Part shown: positions 13,140 through 25,500 of the stretch, in pieces
Layout: each line of letters begins with the position of its first letter
How positions within the stretch are numbered: the first letter of the stretch is position 1
NCBI RefSeq assembly: GCF_016808095.1
Contig: NC_068976.1
Location: 4,236,001-4,300,000, forward strand
Origin: Vigna angularis
Taxonomy: Eukaryota; Streptophyta; Magnoliopsida; Fabales; Fabaceae
Direction of reading: 5' to 3'
Length of the DNA: 64,000 nucleotides
The notes under the pieces: model-generated
The model's input: the letters and a program-made list of their open reading frames with translations, nothing else
Told to the model about the DNA's origin: nothing
The model's database searches: none
Translations under genes and position numbers: made by a program

Positions 13140-14097
13140 CGGAATGGTTAGCGTGGAACAACAAACCAAAAGGGGGGGCGAATTGGTTATTAATAAAAGT
13201 GTGTGCCTTTTAAATTTTTTACTCAATTAAACTTACTTACCAATTAACAATAATGAGTAAAGAGAGTAAGGTTGAGAGAAATTTGCATAGATGATTTCAT
13301 CCTAGTTCAGATCTTACCAATCTTACGTCAAGTCGTTTATCTCAAAACAAGATAAATAGTTCACTAATCACAAAACAATTACAAATTACAATCACACAGT
13401 ACAATTTGTACGAGTTTAGAAGACACCTCTCTTGATGCCACATGAGATGAACCTACACCTCCTTTGAGTCTTCATAAAGGATGAACACTTCCTTCGAATA
13501 CTTCACGAAGGATGACTTCCTCTTCCGAACACTTCCTTAGACACACCAAGGATGAACCAGTTATTCCTCTTTCACCGTAGCAGCACTTCACTAGCTCCAT
13601 AGACAAGAGTTTCTTTAGCTGAATAAGAGCTCACAATTCTCAAGAGTTTCTGAGTTATAGAGCACAAGGGAAGAGTTGTTGTTGAGATAAAATGAGATTC
13701 TATTTATAGACTCAAGAAAAGACTCTTCCATTTTTCGTTTTTAGTCTTTCTGACAGTGTTAATCGATTAACTTAGTTGGTTAATCGATTAACTCCCCAAC
13801 AGATAGTCCAACGGCTAGAAAACAACTAAAAATCCATCGGTCATCCTGGTTAATCGATTAACTCCCCTGATTAATCGATTAACCTTGTACGTTTTTTACT
13901 CTAAATTCATTTTTACATATCTTTTTTATACATAATCAAAAACCACTAATTTCTTAAGTTCTAAACATCAAAATAAAATTATTACAAAAGCTATGGGCTA
14001 TGATACAAGTCTTCAAAATAATTCTTCATGAATCTTGGTTGTTCTTGACTTGATTTGGGCATCATCAAAACTTCATCTTCATCATTTTTCTAACAGT
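13140..14097 (-). mobile_element. LTR inserted inside copia leader/gag
   Basis: The upper end reads on the minus strand TGTTAGAAAAATGATGAAG, an LTR-like TG start. It separates the copia primer-binding region (14165) from its gag start (13110), so it is a nested insertion. It contains three copies of the palindrome GTTAATCGATTAAC plus a one-base variant. The lower boundary is uncertain and I could not match a target duplication. Confidence 0.55.
13758..13883. repeat. palindrome GTTAATCGATTAAC, four copies
   Basis: Perfect 14-bp palindromes at 13758, 13779 and 13849, and one with a changed first base at 13870. They are arranged as two close pairs about 70 bp apart. Confidence 0.9.
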
Positions 14098-14164
14098 GGC
14101 CTTCGTTTTCCATGCCACAAGATCTTTTCCTCGAGTCATGTTAAGAACTAACCCTGCAAGGTTA

Positions 14165-14176
14165 GCTCTGATACCA
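14165..14176 (-). other. retrotransposon primer-binding site
   Basis: On the minus strand TGGTATCAGAGC, complementary to the 3' end of initiator methionine tRNA, abuts the LTR at 14177. This fixes the orientation of that element. Confidence 0.8.
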
Positions 14177-16161
14177 ACTGAAGTACTTGAAAAACACTAG
14201 AAGGAGCGGTTGAATAATGTTAATGGAAAACTTTTTGCATACAATATAATAGAACTTTAGTCAATGATTGAAAGACTTTATACGCAAATAGCTAGATGCT
14301 CGCCATTTGAAAACAATAAAATCTTTTTGAGTGCTTTTCAATTGTTAAAATATTTATATTAAAGTTTTAGTAAAACTTCCCTTTTAACACCGAATTGTTT
14401 AATGTAGGAAGAGTTTATATTAAAAGTAAGTGCAACTGCAGATTTTGTAAGAGAAGTGTTAAAGAGAACAAAACAATAAACACACATTCATTTTAATACT
14501 AGTTCACTCCACCGAGCTCCATCTAGTCTCATCTAACACCTTAGAGGGTTCCACTATAATCTTCAACAAGATTACAACTAAGTGTTGTCACTACTCGTGA
14601 TATCCCTAGTCAACGAGTAACCCCTATTACCATGACTAGTTGAGTTTCACCCACTCCTAGTAGCCCTAGTCAAAGAATAATCTTTTTTACCCTGCTAGTT
14701 TGAGTTTCACCCACTCCTAGTTGCGTAGTACTTTTCACCACTCCTTGTGTCCCTAGTCAACGAATAACCTTTGTTACCGTGACTAGTTTGAGTTTCATCC
14801 ACTCTTGGTTTCCACTAGAAAATCCTGGTATCAACTTGATATGTTGCCTAGTAATCCATTAACTCAACTAAGTTAATCAACAAGTGTTTTAATTCTCTTC
14901 AAAATGTGCAATCAAATAGATTGCTTACAAATCTTTAGACGATTATTCTCATAGAAAGGATATATGTTTAGTCAAATTCATTCTACAGACTCGCTGAGTT
15001 TTTTTCTCTCTTCTCCTCTTATAATAGTAAGCTTATATTACAATGAAGCTTGAGATTGTTTCTCGACTTGATCTTTTTATCTTCACAGATATTTGTTTTT
15101 TAAATTCTTGAGCTCTTATATGCTTTTCTCTCGACGATATTTTCTTGTTTTGTTTTTCTATTTGTATGCTTTTCTCTTTGTAAGTTATTCTCTTGATTCT
15201 TTCTTCGACTCTTTTTCTATAAATATTTCTCAAAAGATATTTGTTACACATAGCTTTGGTCTTGATTCTTGAGTCTTCTCAGTTTTGTCGTATGAATTAG
15301 TTGTTGGTTAAAGTCAACTTGTCACAGCATGCTTGCTTTTTGAGTACTTTAATAGAATTAGGTTGTACTATCTTTTTGGCACGACTTCTAATGGAGAGAA
15401 CATTTCGTGAATATCTTCTTTGTTCCTAATGTCCACTTCTGATATTTATTTGATGAAGTAAGTGGATTCGTGTATTAGGCAACCTGCACAAAGTATAATA
15501 GATATGCTTGTAGCATATACGTCCTTTCTCTTATAACTTTTGTTATTTTTGAACGTTGAACATTTAATGACATTTAATTCTTGTCAAAACAACAAAGTGT
15601 TTTTTACATTTTATACCATTCAGGTAGGATTTTATCATTTGTGCTTCTCACTAGGATACCAAGCATTGATTGAAGACTTCATTGTTGGGTGAAGTAGATC
15701 GTTTAGCTCATGGCATCGTCTATTCTATATAAATGCTTTTAGACTTTGCTCTATTAATCAAGTGCGTTTAACAAGTTGTATTCTATCACAAGTTTTTGGA
15801 TTATTAATTGAGACTTTCAAAAGCTTTCAAAAATCATTGTCTAGACATTTTTACCTTCTTAACTAAATTGAGAGTTTAATTGATTACTGTCTGGTATAGT
15901 ATATGTTTTGCATGTAGCAAGACTATCATTGACACTTAAGTTTGAGAATCATTTAGTGTTACATCCAATTTATGCTTAGATGATACTTTCCTAAGTTACG
16001 TGGTTTTCAGAGTATTTTTATTTACACTTATATTTTAGTTATTTCGATATTCTAGTGATACCATCTTCATATTCTCATTTTGTTTAATGTTTTTTTGTTA
16101 ATCTTCAAAATATACGAGAGCGTTTAGACATTTTAGTCTTATAGACGATTTTGTCTTAACA
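14177..16161 (-). mobile_element. copia-type 5' LTR
   Basis: The LTR starts (minus strand) TGTTAAGACAAAATCGTC at 16161 and ends next to the primer-binding site at 14176, 1985 bp. It is related to the LTRs at 34.5-36.8 kb and 56626-58079. It carries a 60-bp internal tandem repeat at 14604-14810. Non-coding. Confidence 0.75.
14604..14810. repeat. internal tandem repeat of the copia LTR
   Basis: Three units (14604, 14664 and 14751), each with CCCTAGTCAA, GAATAA/GAGTAA and GAGTTTCA(C/T)CCACTC. The first two are 60 bp apart. Confidence 0.75.
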
Positions 16162-17098
16162 ACTTATTTTTATATTGCTTCAATCCAAACTAAGCTACGT
16201 CCAATTTTCGCTTGAATACTCTTAAGAAGTTCGACTAATGTTTCAAAAGATTACAAGCGAGTTTGAACACTCTTGGTTTTACAAACTAACCCAACTGGTT
16301 AAATGAGTTTCATCTTTCCTATTATAACACTAGTCCAACTGACTAAATCGTTTAAATGCACAAAGTTAAATTAACAATTGTTTTGATTTACTTCTGAATC
16401 TAAAAACAACAAAGTGTTTTTGAAATACAAGTACAAATGTTTACTCTCTTCGATAGGATTTAAAATCAATACAATGAAGATCCGAAAACTTGTAAAGAAA
16501 GTTTTCTTTTTCAAATAGAAAGTATAGACGATGTAAGCTTGAGAGAGAAAACAATAGCATAAGCATAAGCAATAACATATCTTGATTCTTGTTCTCGTCT
16601 CTTCATTCAATCCTCTTTATATATACTTCTTTAAAAAGATATTTGTTACTCATAGCATTGACTTTCGCATAGCAATGTAGCCTTTTATTATGAGGTCAGA
16701 TGCTATTTTGCTTGTACAGAAGAGAAAGATATAAGGCATGAAGGAAACATTCCAAGAATGTCTTCCTATCTCTTAACGTTCTTCTAATTCGATGCAAAAC
16801 TTTTGAATAACTTGTACTTATTTCATCTGCGTAGAAAAAGAGATCATAACACAATAGACAATGGAGAACTATTTTGTACATGCACTAAAAGTGTTAGACG
16901 TTTCTTAAGCATTTAGGCATTGTACGTGTATAAGCATTTATACATAATTTGTTTGAGTAAATTCAACGTTTAAAATATCTTTTATACATACAACGTTTAG
17001 TGAACTTATCCTAAATGATTTTATTTTATTAAACTCTATTTCATTTTATGCTTTTATTAAACTTCAAAAATGTTTGCTTAGACGATCTTATCGTAACA
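16162..17098 (-). mobile_element. second, partial copia-type LTR
   Basis: Starts (minus strand) TGTTACGATAAGATCGTC at 17098. It shares long stretches with the LTRs at 35.9-36.7 kb and 57.2-57.7 kb, for example AAGGAAACATTCC(A/T)A and GAATGTCTTCCTATCTCTTAACG. It directly abuts the LTR ending at 16161, which implies nesting or recombination. Confidence 0.6.
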
Positions 17099-17543
17099 CT
17101 CATTTGATCTTTGGTTAAAGTGATAATCTTTCCTTTAACGAGCTCAAAGCTTTGAAATGCTCGTACATATAGTCCAACCCTATTTTACATCAATGAGTAA
17201 TTTTTTAATCTGCTTTACCATTTAAAACAAAGTGTATTAATAAAGTTAAGTCATATTAATAAGATTAACTCTAATTTTAAATAAAATAATTTAATGGAGT
17301 TTGCTAATTTATATAACCTCTTAAAGTGTATTAAATTTTAGTTGACAAAAAAATTTCTATTCATACAAAAAGACATACTTTAAACACATGGATATTTTAA
17401 TAATTTTTATTTTTAATTTAAAATAAAAAAATAAAAAATTATTCAAATACCCTTAATCTTTAAAACTTAAAATCCATTATATATGAAAATATTTTTGCAA
17501 CTAAACTTTGATATATTTTAAGAAATTACATAAATTAGCAAAA

Positions 17544-17595
<52 letters not shown>

Positions 17596-18624
17596 TACCT
17601 TCAATAATTTCATATAGTTTAGAAGTCGAGAAAAAGAATAATTTAAATACATTTTGAACATTTAACCCGTTGATACGTCTTTTAAGCATATAATTAGTTT
17701 TTAACTCCAAAATAAATATAGTGATTGATTGTTATCTTAATGATCTTATATATTTTAAAAATAAAATTACTTTTGTTTTCTTAAAAATATAATAGTTATT
17801 TTATGAAAAGAGTCCATCGAACCTAATCACATTTAAATTACTAGCTAGTTCCTATCTAATTAATTGTTATTTTAAGGGAAGACGTATCTTATTCCCATCT
17901 TGTTGGTCATATTCAAGCTTTAATGGGTGATGTTCATTCTTGACAATCAACTATGTAACATTACGATTGAAATGCATGATCCGTTAATTAAGGTGTTGTA
18001 AGACTTCCACCAAATGGATTTTCTAAGTAAATTGGGATGGAGTTATGTTTCATTCAACAATTATAACTACACGCAAGAGAGTGATTTTAGATTATAAGGA
18101 AGGCTTTGTCCGTGCTTTTATTTTTAGAAGAATTAGTTTTTGCACTATGAAGAAATAATTGTGGGACATGGTTCATGGAATGATGATAATGGTTGATAAT
18201 GTATCTATCCATATACAGTACCGATGTTGAATATGATTTCCACGAGGCAATCCAGCTCATTATGCATTGTGATTTTCAATGGGCACAATTTTATGATTGT
18301 TGGGTGTAAGACGTGGACACATTAAGATAAGAGTTTTCAAACTTGAGATAAGGAGAGATTAATTCAAATAAAGTTATTGTCATATTTGCAAAAACATGTC
18401 TTATTACCATTTGGTTGATAATTGGTTTGGAATAAGGATGGAAATACGTGAGTGGATGTGGGTTTGACTATTTCTTTTTCATTTTTAAAGTAAAAATTTA
18501 TACTTATCTTCATAGTATGAGATTTTTGTCTTATTCTCATTTTCATTAGAGGATTAATACACCCATATATCTATATGTACTACTCTCTTTTATTGTTTCG
18601 AATATAATTAAATAAATTTTTATA
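17099..18624. other. AT-rich intergenic DNA
   Basis: Apart from the TA microsatellite at 17546 I see nothing recognisable. No coding frame with a known motif. Confidence 0.6.
17546..17587. repeat. TA microsatellite
   Basis: About 21 TA units in AT-rich DNA between LTR clusters. Confidence 0.95.
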
Positions 18625-18629
18625 AAAAT

Positions 18630-21230
18630 TGTGGCATTCCAATTATATAGAAGGTATTTATATATTAAAGACGTCATCATGCATAATATAGAAAAACAGT
18701 CAAGAATAATTAGGATTACAGTCATCCTCAAAATAGTTTCAGAATTTAAGCTTAAATTCCAAAGAGATCTAAAATATAAGTTGGAAAGGAAACAGTATTC
18801 CAAATGACAGGAATAACTAATAACGTCAAAGGAGACTAGGCGGCAGCATTGTCCTCAACTTCCAAAACCGTCTCCAATGGAACCTCCTCGCCATCTGCTC
18901 CCATCCAAGTGGATGATCATCACAAGAAGAAACATACACAAGCAATACAAACAAGCAAGGGTGAGCTAGATATAAAAATCATGTTATTCATTCACATACG
19001 ACATGCAAAAGTCACTCAAACATGGTAAAATGACATCACAAGACTCGTTACTTTATAGACCGACTCATCCGGACCAGAATGATTACCGAGCTATGGCGGG
19101 TTATGCACTCGTGTGGCTTATGAAACTTGGGTTCCCCACCCTACCACACTCACGAGGTTAGCCTGTTCCGGGCCTTGAGGCATACTGGAAGCCCCCAAGA
19201 CTAAGACCTCCTGCTACTCCTCACCACATGGTTCAATCCTCTCTACTTGAGAATGAAAGACCATTGGAGCGTCAGGATAACCCCCAAGACTGAGCTTCCC
19301 TGTAGATCATTCTAAACCCTACTGCACCACCATGAATCTTCTCCTTGAAGATCATGGAATTACGTCAATCCACCATACTCTTAACCACATATCCTTTTTC
19401 TTTAACCATACATCACATGTTGAATATTCTCATACAATATAATATGTTCCCATAGATATTTCACAACCAATGTAACCACCCCATAGTCAATCATACAACA
19501 AGAGTATATTAATCTACTGGTCATCAGAACTTCTTGCACAACGCATACTATCCGCAAGGCGAGACAGGATCCTCTCGCATAGCGCACCTTAATTCGCATA
19601 GCGAATTAAGTCGCAACATGCATTAGACCCCAAACCTCTCGCATAGCGCACCCAGGTCGCTATGCTAGAACCCAAACAGAGACCAACCTCCCCAAAGCTC
19701 TCGCTATGCGCCCCACTCGCCCTTCGAATTAAATGGGCAGTGATCCCAGACCACCATCAGTCGCATAGCGATAGGATTCGCCATGGCGAGTCCATAAACA
19801 GTGAGCATCACCCTCTGGTAATTCGCATAGCGCACCAGCTCGCACCGCGAATTACCAAGACAGTGAGCACCCTCTACAGGGTCTCGCTATGCGAGACAAC
19901 TCGCATAGTGAGTCTGCATAATCTGCATGACGCAGATTCTGCATAATTAGGCAACTCACACATCCTTTACCATTTTTTAGTTATTTTCCCCAACTTCTAA
20001 CCCTCCTAATTCTTGTATCACACCTAATCAAACTTGTCTAGATGACTATAAACGTTCTTAGCATGATTCTAAAGTGATTACTACCAAGTTTTCAACTTAA
20101 ATTTCCAAGTTCATTAACCCAAGGACCCAATTTTGATTCTACCATTTTAAACATGACTTTACTCAGTTTTATGACCTTAACCTGTTCTAATTGACTCATA
20201 CAAGCTAGCCACACTGTCCAATTGCACTCAAGACCACCTATGCTCAAATTCCCTACCTCAGTTCCTCTCAAAGGACCAAAAACAATACTCTCTTAACCTT
20301 TTACTCCTCTAACATGACTAACACAAGATTTCCACCTCAACCACATCTTCCTAACCCAATTGGTCATCGGAGAAGAATCAGATGTTTGAACGCATCAGTC
20401 TCACCTTCAACGCCAGCACATATGACTAGTCACAACTGACTGGACTAGGCTAGGGCTACTCTATGATCAGGGATGTGCCAACTCAGGTTTTTAAGATTCT
20501 TCTATCCTACCAACACAGTACTCTCAACGAGTCACAAGTTATTTATCTAAGTCATCCAAACTGTCCTATTGTGTTTTACACTCCAATTTCCCCATCTCCC
20601 TATCTCACATTCCTTTACAGTAAGCTAAACTAGTACTTGTACTATCCATATTGACTATTTTACCATAATTCTTACCCCAAATCAGAAACTCAGTACAACC
20701 AACAACTCATCCAAGTCAAAAACATTCAGTACACCATGATTATGCTACTGTTAATCATCCAATAATACAAACCAACATGCTCATCACCAAAAACATAATA
20801 TAACAGTAAAATAAATCGCAAGTTATTCAAACGAACACATAATACAGTCCAAACAGTATATGACTAGCTCCCCTTACCTTGAAGTTGAGCAGCACAACCC
20901 ACTAGAACGCTCTAACAGTACCTCATAGCAAGGACCTAAACAGTGCCTAGTCGGAATGAAGAAAACGTTCGGTAGAAATGGAGATCTCTACGTTGCGGAA
21001 GCTTGGGCCACACAAAAATCAAATTCCTACGGTTCTTTGAGCTGGAAATCTAGAGAGAAGGCAGAGAGAGTTTAGGGCATGAGAGTTTTAGAGAGAATGA
21101 GAAATGAAGTTCAGGGGAAGAAAATGGGTTCTGAAGAGCCCCTCCTAAGGTCAAGTTGACCTTAGTTTGATGGGCCTGGCTGCCCCACATAAGGCCCAAA
21201 GACCCTTTTATAAATTTACAGGCCCTTACA
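18630..21230 (-). mobile_element. complete solo LTR of a gypsy-type element
   Basis: A perfect 5-bp target duplication, AAAAT, lies at 18625-18629 and 21231-21235. The 2601-bp element begins TGTGGCATTCC and ends GGCCCTTACA, so it has the TG...CA rule in both orientations. A related LTR at 28813-31089 is followed by a polypurine tract on the minus strand, so I orient this copy likewise. The inner part is much more GC-rich than its surroundings and carries repeated CGCATAGCG words. No gene; the open frames inside it are incidental. Confidence 0.85.
19550..19940. repeat. cluster of TCGCATAGCGA/TCGCTATGCGA words in the solo LTR
   Basis: More than ten copies of CGCATAGCG or CGCTATGCG and shorter variants lie within 390 bases, in both orientations and irregularly spaced. 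GC content is far above the window average. Confidence 0.85.
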
Positions 21231-21675
21231 AAAATAATAAAATTCACAGCAAAGAAAACATGTTATAAAGTATTAAATGTCAAAAGGATACGTATATAAT
21301 TTTATTCAATCTCAAATATTAAGAAAAAAATTATAACTCTATAAATATCAAATATACGTATTAAATAGGAATTAGATTAAGGTCAAATAATTAAAAAAAA
21401 AAATAGTATAAATGATCAATTGTGTACCTTGAAAATGAGTTAGAAAACTAAGGTAAAATAAATGTTCATATAATATGTTTAGATTACTTAATAAACTAAA
21501 TGTATGATCAAGTATAAGAAAGAGAGTGAATATCGAATATAAGGATCGACAAATATATACATACTCATTTTGATCTCCATAACCATTTTAAAAATTTGGA
21601 TATTATCTATACCTATACCAAAGTGAACATTCTCCATCAAAATTGGGACAAGTTCAAATAATACTCATATAGAAG

Positions 21676-22792
21676 TAGAGTTGTCATTTGCGATCCTAGC
21701 CCATGACTGACCGTAACCATTTTAAAATCAAGTCCTATTTTTCTAGCTCACTTAACAGGGAGCTTTTAAAAATCCCTAGTCCCTAGAGCCCCACATAAAG
21801 TGGGTTGGGATAGGGAGAGGATGAGATTGACCCTCCAAAACTAAATTAGTTCATTTTTAATTAATTTTCAGTTATTTCTTTCATTTGCTTTGTGATCTCT
21901 ATTAACCACTTTCCAAAATTTTCATGATATTTTACTAATATATTTTTTCTTTAAATATAAATATATAAATATTGATTTTATAAAAAGCTATTCAAAATAA
22001 ATTTTTAATTGTAATCATATTATAAAATATATGATTTCATTATTTTGAAAAGTTGAAAATATATATATGGTAAGTTTGCTTAAGCTTAAAAATAAGGCAA
22101 TTTTGAAAGAAAAAAATGTTCCAAATAAGTCATTTTTTATAAGTTCCAAAATTACTTATATTTGGATACAATTGTAAAAGCACATTTTTTTAATTCTTTC
22201 ATGTTTTGAATGTTTTATGAAATTATTTTGATAAACTATTTAAAAAAGATTATATATAAATAAGCTTTTAAATTATTTTTGGTTTTGACATCTAAAATAT
22301 AATAAGCGTGTTTCAAATTTAAAAGTAAATGGTTTTTTCTCTAAAGAATCATCCATAAGAAAATCAAATAAGTTATTGTTTTTATAAAACAATGCTAATA
22401 TAATATAAACATTGTATATCAAAATTGAATAAAAATACACATAATTTTATAAAATTAAAAAAAATAATAAACTAGATGTTAATACAATTGCATAATTTGA
22501 TTCAAGAACGCATGATTAGTGGATATGATTAAGTTACAACATATGTTAGACTAATATGTTAACTTAGTAAAAAAAACTTTGAATAATATTAGCAATAGAT
22601 TATTAGAAATAAAGTTGTCAGAGAAGGCCGGGTCCTTGTTCATAGAACTTTATAGATATTTGGTCATGTTGACTTTTTTAATAAAAAATAGTTTGGCTTT
22701 GTGATCTTTTTTGGCCTCAACCCATGAGGGCCAAGTTCTATGAGATGGACTAATTTGACAAGTTTATATAAAAGGTTCATTTGTCATCCTTA
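21676..22792. mobile_element. hAT-like non-autonomous element, copy 1
   Basis: The ends are inverted: TAGAGTTGTCATTT on the left and TAAGGATGACAAAT on the right, reversed. An imperfect 8-bp flank (TATAGAAG, about TTTAGAAT) fits hAT. A reverse-complement relative lies at about 48820-49781. No transposase frame. Confidence 0.6.
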
Positions 22793-22979
22793 GTTTAGAA
22801 TTTAGGTTATATGAAAATAAGTCTATGAAATAGAATCAAACTATAAAATAAAGCTCTCGTAGGTTTGATTTATAGTAATTTAAGAATAAGATTTTGCCAA
22901 TCAAATTATAGAAAGCTAAACATATATAAATATATAGACATTCATTTAGGGTTGTAACATCTATTATTTAGGGTTTTAT

Positions 22980-23330
22980 AAATGTTTTCACAAATATCTT
23001 TCTGCAAGACTTGCGTGCAAAGACATACACGATAGACAATATACACTTATAATAGAATGAGAGATACATTATTGTTTTATACGAGTTCACTTCAATTAAG
23101 CTATACCTAGTTCCATTTCAACTAACTCTTGAAAGGTTTCACTATAATTAATATATAACAAAAAAAATTATTGTTTTAGTGTCACTTTTGATTCATACAA
23201 GTACATAGTATTATTTTTAGAAAATCCTTTTTATCTTCCCTCAGATAAAGAATACAAATACTTCTTTAATCACCATTGTTAGATCAAAGTTAAATAAATC
23301 CTTTTGTTTTATTTTAGTTATGTGCTTAAA
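22980..23330 (-). mobile_element. copia-type LTR fragment
   Basis: Contains ATACGAGTTCACTTCAATTAAGCTA and AAAGGTTTCACTATAAT-like parts in the order seen in the LTRs at 14.5 kb and 56.8 kb. Boundaries approximate. Confidence 0.45.
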
Positions 23331-23408
23331 CAACAAAGTGTAAAATGTAATAATTTTAAGCATTAAGTGTCATCAAACATAAGTGTTTTCTTTAGCCTAA
23401 TAAACATA

Positions 23409-23642
23409 AGTTGTATGGTTTAACATACACAAGCACTATTTGTGGTGTGGTTTGTCTAAAGCATTCTCAACTTGTCAATGACATGGTGTAGAAACTCTAT
23501 GTGTAACCTTACAATTTTGGAATAAAGTTGTATGGTTTAGCATACACAAGCACTATTTGTGGTGTGGTTTGTCTAAAGCATTCTCAACTTGTCAATGACA
23601 TGGTGTAGAAACTCTATGTGTAACCTTACACTTTTGGAATAA
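23409..23642 (-). repeat. 117-bp tandem duplication
   Basis: Two adjacent 117-bp copies differ at only two visible positions (AACATAC/AGCATAC and CAATTTT/CACTTTT). 117 is 39 codons, and the stretch directly continues the integrase remnant at 23643-23970. Confidence 0.9.
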
Positions 23643-23970
23643 AGTTGCTATTGTTTAAAATTTTTCCCTCTTATCACTCATAACAACTTTAAGCTACAAA
23701 AAAGTGTTAGAAATAATAAAACTTAAAACAATTTTAGAATCATTAGTCATGGTAGAATTATCCTCCACCCATCTAGACACATAATCAACAATAAGTAAAA
23801 TATAAGAGTAACTAGAAGAAATAGAAAATGGAACCATGCAATCAATATCTCAAACATAAAAAAAAATCTCATAAAATATAATGGATGGTTAGGGATCTCA
23901 TGTCTCTAAGTAATATTCCCTTCTTCTTTCTTGCACCTCTCACAAGTGGTGGTTATTTGATATTTTTTTA
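23643..23970 (-). pseudogene. Ty3/gypsy integrase remnant
   Basis: On the minus strand, TCERCKKEEGNIT and RHEIP resemble the zinc-binding end of integrase. They are followed in another frame by IDCMVPFS, YSYILLIVDYVSRWVE and TNDSKIVLSF, then VVMSDKREKF. This order is that of gypsy integrases of the Athila/Tat type. Frameshifts and stops show it is dead. No reverse transcriptase was found upstream. Confidence 0.75.
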
Positions 23971-24699
23971 TCTCTAAAAATGGTGAACAGTAGAATCCAC
24001 TTTCCAATAACTATATTGAATCTTGAATTGTCTAGTTGGATAGTTTGAGAAGAGTAATAAATCTTCATTAGTTGATTAGTACATAACTTATAATCTACAT
24101 TCCATATATTTTACTTAATTTTGATTCATTGCATTTTATGTTGATCTTTGGGAACATATTTGATTGTGGAGATTTTGTGTCACCACTTTCATTTCGTGTC
24201 ACTTAAAGACAAATGTGAAATGCAGCCAAAATTTTCTAAAATTTAAGGTACGATGATTACAATTTATATAAAAGTGAATATTTTCAAAATGGGATAGGAT
24301 TGTACCTTTGATTAAAAGAGTGAGATTTACATGCAACGTACAAAATAAAAATCCAATGACATACATACAAAACACAGATATGAATCAAAGTTGAACACAT
24401 GACCTCTTCCTCTATAACATGCACTCTAGGCATTTGAGTCATGATATCGTTTGATCATAAGTTTAACTTAATAATATATATTCATATCATATTTTAACTC
24501 TTAATAATAAGTGTTCTATATGAGAGTTAAACTTATGACCTCCCTTACTAACAAGCTTAAGCCAACTAAGCTACCATATCCTTTAGTCATATCATCAACA
24601 TAATAATTTAAATGTAAACCTCCATCCATTTAATTTATTTTATCAATAAAAAATATTTTTTTGGATCTTACAAACTTCTTGTTTTGACTCATATTTCAA

Positions 24700-25500
24700 G
24701 GAATCTAGGTCTCCCAAGTTGCCATGAAGTTATTTTCCTTATGAAATAGTTTATGCCTTTTTCTCTTTGTCATTATTTTCTTATTTTGGACGTTTGGCTC
24801 TAAAGTGTTCAAGTTTCTTGCAATTATAGCACACAACGTTTTCCTTTTACTCTTCCTTTTCTCTTTTCTCGTACTTTCTATTCTTACCAAAATTTGCATG
24901 GTTCCCCAATGTTCTTTTAAGCATGTTTGTTAGAAAGGACAAATCATCATCTTTTTTATATTCAAACTCATGTGACCCATGGTCTACCACTTCATATGCT
25001 TTAAGACATAGACTTATTAGCTTTTTTATTGGTCTTTAAATAATTACTTTGTCATTCTTTTCTTCTTTTAAGCATCTCCTTGTAGAACTTATTCATGAAT
25101 TGTTAAGTATATCTACCAATTCTTCAAAATGACATTATCTCTAAATCGTTATATGCTTTTAATGTTGTTTCTTAAGTTCTCCATTTTGGTTAAAGTGTTT
25201 GTAACATCTTATCATTTACCTCATATTGACTTACCATGTTTCCAGAAGATCTCACACTCATAAGGATGGTTTATAATCTAACAATCATGGATTGCATGAT
25301 TTTGTTTTTCTTCATGGTGAACATCTCATACTATTGTTTGAGGATAGTTAACTTATTCCTTCTTATTTCATTTGATCCTTCATGGGATAAGGCACATATC
25401 TCCTTTGTAGACGTCATAGCATGGACTTTAGTAATTTCCTGCTCATACAAAGCATGTAGTAGATTGTGTCTAGCTTTAACATTTAATTAATAATGATACT
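24700..25500 (-). pseudogene. decayed Ty1/copia gag
   Basis: Minus-strand frames, broken by stops and shifts, match the copia gag at 51.1 kb: HNLLHALYEQEITKVHAMTS, SNEIRRNKLT and a region like YEMFTMKKNK. A damaged zinc knuckle CYNCKKLEHFRAK, its last Cys lost, lies near 24830-24790. Confidence 0.65.

Noticed and set aside
13758..13883. Possible CRISPR-like array
   Set aside because: Only four 14-bp palindromes with unequal spacing in a plant LTR; not a CRISPR.
19662..19946. 94-codon open frame in the solo LTR
   Set aside because: Created by the CGCATAGCG word cluster; lies within an LTR and lacks domain features.
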